Shown one piece after another: positions 1 through 7,985 of a stretch of 64,000 nucleotides of DNA. The DNA comes from Lepturacanthus savala (taxonomy: Eukaryota; Chordata; Actinopteri; Scombriformes; Trichiuridae): NCBI GenBank assembly GCA_030544235.1, contig CM060476.1, positions 26,700,733 to 26,764,732 of the forward strand. The letters are read 5' to 3'. The notes beneath the pieces were generated by a model. That model was not told where the DNA came from and did not search any database. It saw nothing but the letters and a program-made list of their open reading frames with translations. Position numbers and translations under genes: made by a program. The stretch's first letter is position 1. Each line of letters begins with the position of its first letter.

Positions 1-478
1 CGTCAGCTAGGTTTGGATAGATTGGTAAAGCTCAAGTGTGTTGGAAAGTATCCCCTTGGCGTCGGTGCTCCACTCCTCCATGTCGGCTATTCTCTGCTTT
101 GTCTCCTCAATTCTTTCTGTTATTTCCTTTAAGCCAGAGGCGATATCGCTTAATTTCTGGTTTACTTCTCCTCGAAAGTCCACCAGCTCTTTCTTCAGGT
201 CCGAACGAACCGCCTGTATCTCCGCAATGATGTTAGCTTGGATAGCATCCATAGCCTTGTGTTCCGCTAGCGTGTCCTCACTTTCAGTCTGTATTTTATT
301 GTTTTTTTTTGGTTTACCTTGCGTTTTTCCTCTGGTTTATCTTTTGTCCCCCCTTTTCATAAAACTTAATCCACTTTTCAATTTGTTAATCTAGTATTTT
401 TTGTGGGGGGGTTGAAGACTGTCTGGGAGCCTCCGTTTTATGCTGCTGCTCATTTCTGCACCATACCGGAGGTCCCAC
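1..478 (-). mobile_element. 5' end of an L1/Tx1-like LINE, running off the left edge
   Basis: Read on the minus strand, this stretch starts near 478 with an untranslated leader that includes a C-rich tract at 404-412. It then enters a coiled-coil ORF1 remnant at 360. The order leader, then ORF1, is that of the 5' end of a fish L1-clade LINE; the rest of the element would lie to the left of the window. The right boundary is placed where the unrelated AT-rich tandem repeat begins, and is approximate. No target-site duplication can be assigned because the other end is not visible. Confidence 0.6.
7..360 (-). pseudogene. L1-type LINE ORF1 protein, N-terminal fragment with stops
   Basis: L1 ORF1 products are RNA-binding chaperones with an N-terminal coiled coil that form trimers on the element RNA. 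The open part from the ATG at 250-252 is charged and heptad-like, rich in E, K, I and L (for example KEITERIEETKQRIADMEEW), as in fish L1 ORF1 coiled coils. An in-frame ATG lies 36 codons upstream at 358-360 and is probably the ancestral start, because the frame between is lysine-rich and matches the usual basic N-terminus. It is broken by TAA at 337-339 (codon 8). A second in-frame stop, TAG, lies at 7-9. The RNA-recognition and C-terminal domains are absent. The L1 clade assignment is from remembered family character, not a search. Confidence 0.65.
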
Positions 479-489
479 ATAGGTGCACT

Positions 490-690
490 TTTGACTCTAA
501 ATTGTGTTATTCCCTTCCACTTGGAGTGTTAATTTTACAAAATACAGTGTAATTTAATAGCACATTAAAGTTTATTTTTAACACCAAAAATGTGTTATTC
601 TCTTTCACTGTTAAGTGAGTGTTAATTTTCAACCTACAGTGTCATGTGATCACACAATAGTGTATTTTTGCACTAAAATTGTGATATTAC
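490..690. repeat. AT-rich tandem repeat, period about 88 bp, two units plus a partial third
   Basis: The phrase GTGTTATTC recurs at 504 and 592, and a diverged version starts at 681, giving spacings of 88 and 89 bp. Each unit also carries GTGTTAATTTT and ACAGTGT motifs in the same order. Motifs of this ACAGTG/TTAACAC kind are common in dispersed AT-rich fish repeats. The following 690-886 stretch has no recognisable feature apart from being the 3' flank of the pseudogene on the minus strand. Confidence 0.6.
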
Positions 691-1489
691 ATTATTTTAT
701 TCAACAGAATATCATAACTGTTTCACATTACATGTAAAGTGAATAGAAGTGTTGACTGATCAATTAACAGCATTCATACATCCATAACTTCCCAGCACCA
801 TAGGAATTGGCACAAAAAGATCAATACAAACATTTACAAAAATACTTTAAGTACATATTAGGAGTCCCAACCTCTTTAATACACATTTACAAAGAAAATA
901 ATGGCACTAAATATTGGCCTTTATCTCCACCATATGAACTCTGTAGATCGAAGGGCTTATAAATCACAAGACCATCTGCTTTAACAACATCTTTGTGATC
1001 ACTTTCAAATACTTTGTAAGAATGAAAATGTTCACTGAAATGATCAACGACAAGCCTTTTTCCAAAGAAGCAGATAATACTATCAACAACAATTATTTTT
1101 TCTATTCTGAGAAACACTGGCATTTCATGTTCAATCTGAGTGCAAATGATCAACCCTGGCCTATACTCTGTTCCACTGATTATCACCCAGTTAGTTGCAT
1201 GGTTGTCCTGAGAGGCACGCTCCACATGCAAACCTTGAGCCAACTCGTTGCAAAAGTTTTCATTGTCCACATTAATACTTTTCATAGGTCCATACACAGT
1301 GCATTTTGAAAGGGATGTCTCCCAAAGACATGCAATTGACATCTGATGTTTTTTGGTTTGGTTGATTTGGTGTTTTTAAGAGTATTTTTGAAAATCCTGT
1401 GTTTTGCCTCAAATGTATTAGTGGTCCAATTTTTCGGATACAAGATGGATAATGTATCATAAAGTGATGTTTTGGAATCAGGTTTTTGA

Positions 1490-1533
1490 TCAAGTGTTTT
1501 GATGTCATTAATCAGTGTCTCTAGAATAGGATC
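1490..1533. repeat. 44-bp direct repeat, copy A (misplaced filler)
   Basis: This 44-bp segment is identical to 1768-1811, 278 bp away in the same orientation. Copy B sits where the protein family expects this coding sequence (DPILETLINDIKTLE). Copy A sits inside the internal deletion of the same pseudogene, directly before the HHFMIHYP block, so it is the extra copy. Confidence 0.85.
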
Positions 1534-1767
1534 CTTTTTTAAACCAAACACGGATAACTTTTGTGGATCTGACTGCAATTCACTGCAGTGCATTTCAAAT
1601 ACTTCTTTTCCACACAAGATTATTCTGGGGTCATCAAAACAAAAATGACGTCCACTGAACGATTCTGTGAATCCCAGAATTGTGTGCATCCCCAAGTTGT
1701 CCCAGTTACCTGACATACAGGGCCATAGATCTTTTCAACAGAAAAAGGCAAATGAAGGCCACAATTC

Positions 1768-1811
1768 TCAAGTGTTTTGATGTCATTAATCAGTGTCTCT
1801 AGAATAGGATC
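1768..1811. repeat. 44-bp direct repeat, copy B (in its expected place)
   Basis: Identical to 1490-1533. On the minus strand it encodes DPILETLINDIKTLE in line with the neighbouring LPFSVEKIYG block, so this is likely the original location. Confidence 0.85.
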
Positions 1812-2752
1812 AAAGCCATATTTTTTCCAAGTCTTCAGTGTGAAACAATGCAATCAAATGAATATTCATCAGGGCAGAGCTAAACTTTGGTGGAAGATTT
1901 CTGAGGACAAAATACAGAGCACCTATTTTGTGAACACCACGTTTTGACCCAAGTGGGTTCGCAGTCTCAAAATCATCATAGAACAACTGGATTTGTAAAG
2001 AATTCTGGTGTTTAGAGAACAGTGGATGGGTCCTAAAATAATTTCCGTCACAAAAATCACTGTATACGTCAAGTTTTGATGAACGTGTTTCCTCAAGTAG
2101 TTTGCAAATATCAGAATTTCGGAACATGAATTTGATCGTTTCCAAAATTGGGATGTAAACAAATGTATCATTCACTGGGACCTAATCATAGGTATCTGTT
2201 TATTTCGTCTTGTATCATATCGAATTCCTAACATTTTTCTACTGGTTCCACAACACCCCATTTCTTGTTGAAATAATTTACTCTTTTGCTTTCAGTATTC
2301 AAGTACTCAAATGGGTTTTCAAAGGTTTCCAGATCTTTTACCAATGTTTCTCTCAAAGGATTATCTATAGGCACAGCAGACAGTACTTGCTGCTTAACCT
2401 GAGTGCATCCCACTACTAAGTTCTTCCACATCACCAACAACTGATGAAATGACACTATTTGCAACACCATTTGCTTGTAGTTTAGCAATAATTGAAGGAC
2501 AGATATTTTCTATGTTTTCTTTGTCTTTGACCTGATTCACTATCAAAGCATGGATATTCTGGGGTCTGCGTGATGTTTGTTCTAGCAACTTCTGAGATAT
2601 CTTGCGGCATTTGGATATTAGTTTGACATGACTCTGGCCTTGCTGCATCTGCATTTTCACAAGAATTTTCCACATGTGAACTGATTAAATGTTTTTTGAA
2701 ACCTGAATATGTTGAAAAGTGACACCTACAATGATCTTGAGTACAAGAGTTA

Positions 2753-2774
2753 GTGTGTGTGTGTGTGTGTGTGT
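2753..2774. repeat. (GT)11 microsatellite
   Basis: Uninterrupted GT dinucleotides lie between the transposase-like and SAMD3-like pseudogenes. Confidence 0.95.
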
Positions 2775-2996
2775 AATAGAGGACAAGAGAGAGAAGACTT
2801 TCATTTAAGTGTATTTCAAATTGAGTTAATACATATAAAATACTTGCTGTTTAGATAATAGAAGACATGCATACCTTGTGAAAGTGCAACATTTTTTCCA
2901 CTGCATCACTGGGACTTATCTTAGTCCTCTTCCATCCAGCTGTGGGTGGCAGGAGATGGAGAAGGAGCAGCAGAGAAGCCATGTCACTGTCCCACC

Positions 2997-3108
2997 CTAT
3001 CAGTAGGAAAATAAGATGGAGAAAAAAGCCCATTAGTATCATGCAGGAATACCCCATTAACCAGCACTTGCAGTAAAGAATAAAAATCAAACATGTTCAT
3101 TAGCTTAC
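2997..3108 (-). other. Spliceosomal intron within the SAMD3-like pseudogene
   Basis: GTAAGC donor and TAG acceptor. Removing it restores the run of aspartates into R-WDSDMA in phase 1. An unspliced reading would insert an unrelated aromatic-rich segment that breaks the similarity. Confidence 0.65.
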
Positions 3109-3283
3109 TGTCATCATCGTTGTCTGTCTGTTTCTCAGCAGCTTTTAGAAGTCGGCACAGGTCAATTGACTGAGTAAGGTGTTTAGCCTCACTGATAATC
3201 TTGGACCTGAAAGTTGTGTCCCACTTCTCAAGCATCTTGGAGGCTGTTTCAGTTCCAAACAGTAGAACGAAGTCTTGATTCAG

Positions 3284-3385
3284 CTGTTGATCATAGAATC
3301 ATAAATGCACAAACATTTGAAAATAATCAGCATATTGTACTTAAATTCAAGAAACAAAATAGTAAACTCTAAATAAATAACTCAC
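3284..3385 (-). other. Spliceosomal intron within the SAMD3-like pseudogene
   Basis: GTGAGT donor and CAACAG acceptor, 102 bp, phase 0, joining FDVKGL to LNQDFVLLFG. Confidence 0.65.
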
Positions 3386-3728
3386 CAGCCCTTTGACATC
3401 AAACATCAAAGTACCATGGAAATGTTTTAGAAACATCTGCTGTTCTCTGTGGGTCATGCACTAGGTTTTGGCTGAAAGGTCATGTTCATTTTCTGAAACA
3501 CATTTGCTTTATCATGGGGGTGATTCAGAAATGATGGCTTCCCTGCATGCATCTTCATCAAGCTGCTCAGGTAAAGTGGCCAATCTTCGGCGCTTTGGTC
3601 CTTGTGCTTCAACCAATGCAGCTGTCTTGGCTGGTCTTTTTGCTGTATACCTGGACATGGTCTTAAGGCGCCATGCTAAATATCCAGTGCCTTTCTCCCC
3701 ATAGAAGTGCTCCTGTCGTAAAACATCA

Positions 3729-3925
3729 TTAACCCTCCTGTTGCCACTGTGTTAAAAACCAAAAAGAAATCCCCTAAATGCTATTTTTTTTAACTTTAAA
3801 TTTCATGACTTTTCCTAGATTGGCCCCAACAGTATAAAAAAAGAAATGTTTTTATTCACATTTCCATGTAAGCTGTACAAAAAAATTTACAAAGGTGGTC
3901 TTCGGGTCAAAATGACCCGTGAGGC
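3729..3925 (+). mobile_element. Possible single terminus of a piggyBac-type element
   Basis: A TTAA at 3729-3732 is followed by CCCTCCTGTTG, and TCTTCGGGTCAAAATGACCC lies at 3900-3919 with its internal dyad GGGTCAAAATGACCC. TTAA plus CCCTCCTGTTG and this GGGTCA...TGACCC phrase are, from memory, shared by terminal regions of fish piggyBac-like elements. The matching inverted end (CAACAGGAGGG before TTAA) was not found to the right, so this would be a solo or broken end. It lies only 17 bp from the exon start of the SAMD3-like pseudogene. Confidence 0.35.
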
Positions 3926-4146
3926 AAATAGAGTTGAAATCAAGGTCACAGAGTTATTTACACACCACAGAATGTTACAATGTTTTAGGTGTGTCTCAGA
4001 TCAATCAGTAGCAGAAGTAAACAAGACAAATCAGGTGGTCTTATCATGGATTGCTGTGCCTTTGATCAGTCTCAGATCAATTAATAGTAAACATGAATAA
4101 GACAGTAGAAGACATAACCAAGACAAGATAGGTGGCATTCTCGCAG
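3926..4146. other. Gene-free stretch with a weak direct repeat
   Basis: No coding similarity is seen. The phrase GTCTCAGATCAAT occurs near 3993 and again near 4070, each followed by related AGTA-AACA-GAC words, so this may be a decayed tandem duplication of about 77 bp, possibly internal to the piggyBac-like remnant. Confidence 0.35.
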
Positions 4147-4260
4147 ACGGCAGAGCTCTTTTTTGTGTATTTCAAGGAGGGAATCGTGGCCATGCCGGGG
4201 TGGATCTCCTTTGGTCTCCTCTCCATCCCTGGAGCCAAGGCCAGCGCCGTAGAGGTCGAG
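4147..4260 (+). other. Putative exon A of the Helitron-like gene
   Basis: It follows a pyrimidine-rich TTCTCGCAG acceptor and ends before GTACGA. Its length is 114 bp, exactly 38 codons, and open in phase 0 (starts TAELFFVYFKEG, ends AKASAVEVE). It is GC-rich against AT-rich surroundings. No domain is recognised; the exon call rests on the splice-site pair and the phase. A possible further exon at 4349-4404 has good sites (TTTCAG and GTAAGT) but is not open in the same phase. Confidence 0.4.
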
Positions 4261-4872
4261 GTACGAAATTTATCTCTGCCTCGCACTCCCGAGGCAGTCG
4301 TTGTTTTGGCCTCCGGTAATAACCTGGACCGTAGAGTTTCTCTTTCAGATTCAGCTACGGACTTCTAGAGGCTGGTGACCACCGCCCGGGCTGCCTGCAG
4401 CAATGTAAGTTACTTTGATGTATTATGACTAGATAATTCCATGATTGATTTCAGAACATGTTTGAAGTTGCGTACATGTTACCCAACCAATAAAGGTGGA
4501 GACACAGATGACGATTCCTGGACACGGTGAGAGATTTCTACAAACATTTTGAAATCTTGTCCTGTTTACTGAACAAATCTTCTTCTCCAAGTGTGTGTCC
4601 TGGACTCGGTCCAAGAAGATAATATATTTAACATAATAACCACTGTATTGTGAAGTTTACCTCACTGCTGCTATGTGTTAATGCACGTCAGAATGTTTAT
4701 CACTTTCTTTATTTCTTTATTTTTGGTAATGTTGTTGTTTTTAACCTTTTGTCTCATTTTATTGTCTCTGTTGACAGACTCAACAACACGTAACTTTCTA
4801 CCCTTTATTTACATCATATTCAATTCGTCTGGTGTATCTTATCTCATTCATTTGTCTAATATAAAAAAACCT

Positions 4873-4995
4873 GGACGCCTCCTCCCCCCGCCTGCAGCCA
4901 CACCGGTCTCACCAGGAGTGTCTGTGGAGGTCGAGACCCCTGTACCTCGTCCTTCCAGTCCTCTTGGAGGGACTAGTGTGGCTCAGGCCAAGAAG
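4873..4995 (+). other. Proline-rich exon module B
   Basis: The reading frame gives PPPAATPVSPGVSVEVETPV, then a short S/P-rich tail ending in AKK at the GTGTGT donor. It aligns along its length with the exon at 5127-5264: both share PP, VS, VSV and a final KK. The start is uncertain, because the acceptor-like GACAGACTC at 4773 is separated from the coding part by about 95 bp of AT-rich sequence that exon C does not have. Confidence 0.45.
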
Positions 4996-5126
4996 GTGTG
5001 TTACCTACCATTATTGGTTGTGTGAACATTTTACAGAATAACTGCTGTATTGTGGATTTTAACTTTCTGTTTGTCTGGTGTCTCTTATGCACTATTTTAT
5101 TGTAAACTCTGTCATTGTTTTCACAG

Positions 5127-5264
5127 ACTCCGCCAAGGGCCTGCTTGACTCCGCTCACACCTCCAACCTCACAGGTTTCACGGGAAGTGTCTGTGAAGGC
5201 CAAGGCTCCAGTCTCTGGTTCTTCCTTCCCTCCTCGGTGGACCCAGGTGGGTCCCACCAAGAAG
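5127..5264 (+). other. Proline-rich exon module C, duplicate of module B
   Basis: It follows TTTTCACAG, ends before GTAACA and is 138 bp, 46 codons, open in phase 0: it begins TPPRACLTPLTPPTS, has REVSVKAKAPVS in the middle and ends GPTKK. It pairs with exon B at a phase-0 junction. The intron before it ends with words shared with the introns before B and D (GTCTC...ATGCAC, AAACTCTG). Confidence 0.55.
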
Positions 5265-5529
5265 GTAACATAGGCTGATACTGTTTCTTTGAAAGTTTAC
5301 TGAAATAACTAATGTATTTTCTACCATAACCTACTGCTGCTCATGGCTATCTGCTTTTTATCTGCACATAATGTTGTGATTTAATTGCATAGTTTTTGGT
5401 CATTATCTTTTTATTATTTTTAACCCTTTGTTTTTGTTTCCTATTTATATTTACAATGCCAACAGTTTTTCTTTTGTGTTTTGTCTCCTATGCACTTCTT
5501 AATCCAAACTCTGCCTTTTTTCTTTACAG

Positions 5530-5614
5530 ACACAGAATACTGAGGAAGTAGAAGACCGTGCCCTCCATCCCTCTGAACCCGGTGTGGCCTGAGGTCCTGG
5601 AGCTGATGGCAGAG
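5530..5614 (+). other. Exon D of the Helitron-like gene, with a frameshift
   Basis: It follows TTCTTTACAG and ends before GTACGA. Entered in phase 0 from exon C it reads TQNTEEVEDRALHPSEP and hits a TGA. The last codons in the other frame, VWPEVLELMAE, join in phase 0 to HSDVLRV of the next exon. The 85-bp length is one base off a whole number of codons, so one indel lies inside the exon. Confidence 0.5.
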
Positions 5615-5800
5615 GTACGATTACATATTCCTAATTTTATAGATATTGATAACATTTTTTAAAAATGGTCTCTTTTTGTTTTCATATTTCATATTTTTTT
5701 ATGGTGATAACATGGATAGAGAATTGTACTGCTTTACAATGTCTGCAACAGTGTTTATTTCCATGGTAGAGATGTAACACAATGCATTTCTTCATTTCAG

Positions 5801-6657
5801 CATTCTGATGTCTTGCGGGTGAACAGTGCACCAGCATGGCTCTTACTTTTCTTGCATATCACAACGAGGGGTTGCAATTCAATAGGGTTTCTCTGGATAG
5901 AGTGCTTTCTCAGGGAGACGCACTATGTAGGTGTGAAATGGCAGCTTATTGCAGATGGTACTTTTACACATAATTACTTGACCCTTGAGCAGATGCCAAA
6001 ATGTGTCTTTACTGATGATCATTCCTATCATGTTACCATGAACTCAATGGATCTCATGGTTGGACCACTCAAGGTTGCAGAAAACAGTCTGCAAAGTCAA
6101 GTATCGCTGCCCTTTGCCTCTCAACTTCAGTGCTTGGCTCTTGATGTCCGCCATGCAGTTCTTCTGGTCGCACCTGAATGCTTAGCAGTTTTTCGTGACG
6201 ACACAGGCCGCTATGGTTTCTTTGATTCTCACTCGAGGTCAGCCACCGGTTTTCCATACCATAGCGGCACTGCAATAATGCTGACCTTCCTTGACTTCAG
6301 TGATCTGGTCGACCACGTGCATAAGCTTTTGCAGGATCGTCGATCTTATGCCAGCTATGAGCTTATGCCTGTTTCCTTCTCCAGGGACTACAGTGATGTG
6401 ACTACGGATAATGTTGCAGTCTTGTCAGAAGCTGAAACCGAACCAAGTGCGTTTCTTCTAGATGGTGACACCCTTGAACTGGGAGACGATTTGATTATCA
6501 TTCCAGATGCTGCACTGGACCAAAGCTGCGGTCAGGAGGTCTTCCAACGTACAGTTTTTCTTGAAGGAAACACCTCAGAATGTGAAGCTGACACGGTTCT
6601 CACTCCAGATGCTGTGCCAGAACCAGCGTCCAACCAACTACATCAGCGTTGGTGTAG
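5801..6657 (+). pseudogene. C76-like cysteine protease domain of a fish Helitron protein
   Basis: The exon follows TTTCAG at 5795-5800 and continues in phase 0 from exon D (HSDVLRVNS). C76 peptidases are papain-like enzymes first described in herpesvirus tegument proteins, and related domains occur in fish Helitron proteins. The downstream part is well kept: NYLTLEQMPKC, VLLVAPECLAVF and GRYGFFDSHSR (Asp 6224-6226, His 6230-6232), then SGTAIMLTF and YELMPVSF. The N-terminal part needs a different frame between 5824 and about 5923. There QCTSMALTFLAYHNE appears, with the expected nucleophile Cys at 5827-5829. One apparent 1-bp loss near 5824 and one 2-bp loss near 5923 cancel, so an open frame runs through but mistranslates about 33 codons. 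After about 6655 the frame shifts again into the basic repeat region. Confidence 0.65.
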
Positions 6658-7183
6658 TTGTGTGAGAAAACGAAGCAGTACGTTTCAAGAGTTGGCTCGA
6701 GCAGATGCAGGAAAACTGCACGTCGAGCAAGTGCGATCAGCAAACGTCTGCCTTCTGGTGAAAAGAGAACCACTGGCAGACGTCAGTCTGAAAAACTGCA
6801 ATATGCCAGTAGATCAGAATTTCAGGAGAAGAAGTTACAGGCAATGAGGGCAAGCTATATTCAGCATCGGCACAAAAAGAGGACTTACTTAATGAAGCGG
6901 TAGAACACTGACCCTGTATTCCAAGCGCGTCATAAATCTTCAATGAAGTCTTGCGTTCGGAAGCAGTACAGCACCAATCTTGCTTTCAGGGAGCGGCAGA
7001 AATCACACATTCAAATGCGGTACAAGACTGACCTTGCTTCCCGGCAACGGCAGAAATCTGCAATGAAATCTTACATCCGCAACCAGTACAGAAACAACCC
7101 TGCTTTCCAGCAGCATCAGAAGTCTTACATCCAGACACGGTAAAGCACAGACCTTGCTTTCCGGCAGCGCGTTGGACGAAGTT
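6658..7183 (+). pseudogene. Basic linker with 20-residue repeats of the Helitron protein
   Basis: After the protease domain the reading becomes very rich in K, R, Q and S. From 6838 the DNA is periodic at exactly 60 bp: equivalent CGG/CGC codons fall at 6898, 6958, 7018, 7078 and 7138. Each unit encodes a variant of R-x-YSTNLAFRERQKS followed by about five residues. Similar FRxRQK repeats link the protease and Rep parts in other fish Helitron proteins (remembered). Two units are broken by stops at the same place in the repeat: TAG at 6901-6903 and TAA at 7141-7143, both replacing what is a Tyr or Lys/Asn codon in the other units. The link into the helicase at 7183 is an abrupt junction. Confidence 0.6.
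6838..7170 (+). repeat. 60-bp coding minisatellite, five to six units
   Basis: The units are aligned by CGG/CGC at 60-bp steps from 6898 to 7138, with a more diverged unit before and a partial unit after. All shared positions keep the same codon frame. Confidence 0.8.
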
Positions 7184-7185
7184 AA

Positions 7186-7985
7186 ATCTTGATCATTGAC
7201 GAGATCTCTATGATTTCCAAGGACCTCTTTGCCTGTGCACTGGCAGTTGCAACAAATCAAAGGCAACAAGAGGCCCTTTGGAGGCATGTCAGTCTTGACG
7301 GTTGGGGACTTTTACTAGCTGCCGCCCCTTGGCAGGGCCAAGCCGCTCTGTGTGCGTGAGGATGATTTCCTTGACCTCTGGAGTTCTTTCCAGATGGTCA
7401 CCTTGACGGAAATCATGTGGCAAAAGGACGACCGGTCTTTTGCTGAGCTGTTGAACAGACCGTGCACAAAGCAGAAGAACGAACCACTTTCCGTCGACGA
7501 CAAAGCTCCGCTCGAGCAGTGTGTCGTCGACGCCCAACATTGTCCGGTGGATGCCCTTCACATCTTTGCGACAAACAAGGAGGTGGACGCCCACGATGCA
7601 ACCACCGTTGCAGCCCTTGGGTTGACTGTCGTCAACATTCCTGCGGAGGATTATCGGAAAAGGATCCCCTGGGGCTTCAAGGGCAACAGGAGGGATCTGC
7701 CAGACAACATCAAAGTCGGCGCGCGTGTCATGGTGACGAGGAACGTCGACATCGAGGATGGCCTCGTCAGCGGCGCTTTCGGCACAATCACCTGTGCATG
7801 TATGTGGACCTACCCGAAACTGTGAAGCTGATCGGACTGGAATTGAACAATCCAGAGGCTGATCAAAAGTTTCGGAAAAAGGTTCTCGGGCCGCCGGACA
7901 TGCTGGTTTACATCGCACGAGTCAAGGAACCCATGAGCAAGAGGGTAGCGGTTCGGCGACAGGTCCCAATCAAGTTGGCGTTTGG
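7186..7985 (+). pseudogene. PIF1-type helicase C-terminal part of a Helitron Rep-Hel protein
   Basis: Helitron helicases are SF1B PIF1-family motors that unwind DNA during rolling-circle transposition. The sequence starts at LIIDEISMISKDLF (Walker B, Asp-Glu codons 7198-7203). A frame change near 7272 then gives PFGGMSVLTVGDFY, a TAG where Gln is expected, and LPPLGRAKPLC. Next come DFLDLW, FQMVTLTEIM, AFAELLNR-like SFAELLNR, ALHIFATNKEVDAH, GNRRDLPDNIKVGARVMVTR and VDIEDGLVSGAFGTI. A further shift near 7795 leads to ETVKLIGLELNNPEA, PMSKRVAVRRQVPIKLAF. The next expected motif (HKVQG-type) is absent: after KLAF the sequence changes abruptly at about 7985. Walker A is also absent. GC content is clearly higher than in the flanks, and the frame is still easy to read, so decay is fairly recent. 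Confidence 0.75.

Larger units (their letters stand above)
887..2673 (-). pseudogene. Teleost multicopy transposase-like protein, frameshifted and internally deleted
   Basis: Several minus-strand reading frames in consecutive order match one multicopy teleost protein family that I recognise by conserved phrases but cannot name formally; it behaves as transposon-derived. In order: ESKRVNYFNKKWGVVEPVEK near 2230-2290; VYIPILETIKFMFRN near 2115-2160; a long block with DFCDGNYF, DDFETANPLGSKRGVHKIGA and LPPKFSSALMNIHLIALFH at 1850-2060; LPFSVEKIYGPVCQVTG near 1715-1755; ILGFTESFSGRHFCF near 1630-1680; NLIPKHHFMIHYPSCIRKIG near 1420-1485; and a C-terminal block ending at TAA 887-889 (YKPFDLQSSYGGDKGQYLVPL is its hallmark, shown in part as YKPFDLQSSYGG). 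At least four frameshifts separate the blocks. The central part, between the block near 1540 and the HHFMIHYP block, is missing. The leftmost ORF begins at 1342 only as an artefact of a frameshift. Confidence 0.6.
2875..3712 (-). pseudogene. SAMD3-like teleost repeat-associated gene fragment, three exons
   Basis: On the minus strand three exons can be joined. The first (3712 down to 3386) follows a CAG acceptor at 3713-3715 and includes YGEKGTGYLAWRLKTM and a basic KRRRLATLPEQLDEDACREA. Intron 1 is 3385-3284 (GTGAGT...CAG, 102 bp). Exon 2 (3283-3109) reads LNQDFVLLFGTETASKMLEK and continues to a cluster of aspartates. Intron 2 is 3108-2997 (GTAAGC...TAG, 112 bp, phase 1). Exon 3 (2996-2875) reads WDSDMASLLLLLHLLPPT and KISPSDAVEKMLHFHK, then a GTATGC donor at 2874. 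These phrases match the C-terminal part of multicopy fish proteins usually labelled SAM-domain 3-like; function unknown. Exon 1 has a TGA near 3511 and a further frameshift before HFHGTLMFDVKGL, so it is dead. No SAM domain is visible. Confidence 0.6.
4147..7985 (+). mobile_element. Helitron-like element, multi-exon and internally deleted
   Basis: Helitrons are rolling-circle DNA transposons encoding a Rep-helicase protein. In order this stretch has small GC-rich exons with good acceptor and donor sites (4147-4260; about 4873-4995; 5127-5264; 5530-5614), a C76-like protease exon from 5801, a basic 20-residue repeat, then PIF1-type helicase motifs from 7186 to about 7985. This order matches large fish Helitron genes. 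The Rep (HUH) nuclease domain and the helicase Walker A segment are missing between about 7170 and 7186. The end after 7985 lacks the later helicase motifs. I could not identify the 5'-TC or the 3' hairpin-CTRR ends, so both boundaries are those of recognisable coding sequence only. Confidence 0.65.

Noticed and set aside
995..1309. 104-codon plus-strand ORF
   Set aside because: It is antisense to the C-terminal block of the transposase-like pseudogene, whose minus-strand reading is recognisable.
4077..4286. Minus-strand ORF overlapping exon A
   Set aside because: It has no recognised similarity, and the plus strand has a matching acceptor, donor and phase-0 exon there.
5813..6847. Intact 344-residue protein as written by the open frame
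   Set aside because: The first part is out of frame with the homologous protein, and the last about 60 residues are a shifted reading of the basic repeat region.
7289..7918. 209-codon minus-strand ORF
   Set aside because: It is the antisense shadow of the helicase segment, which matches a known family on the plus strand.
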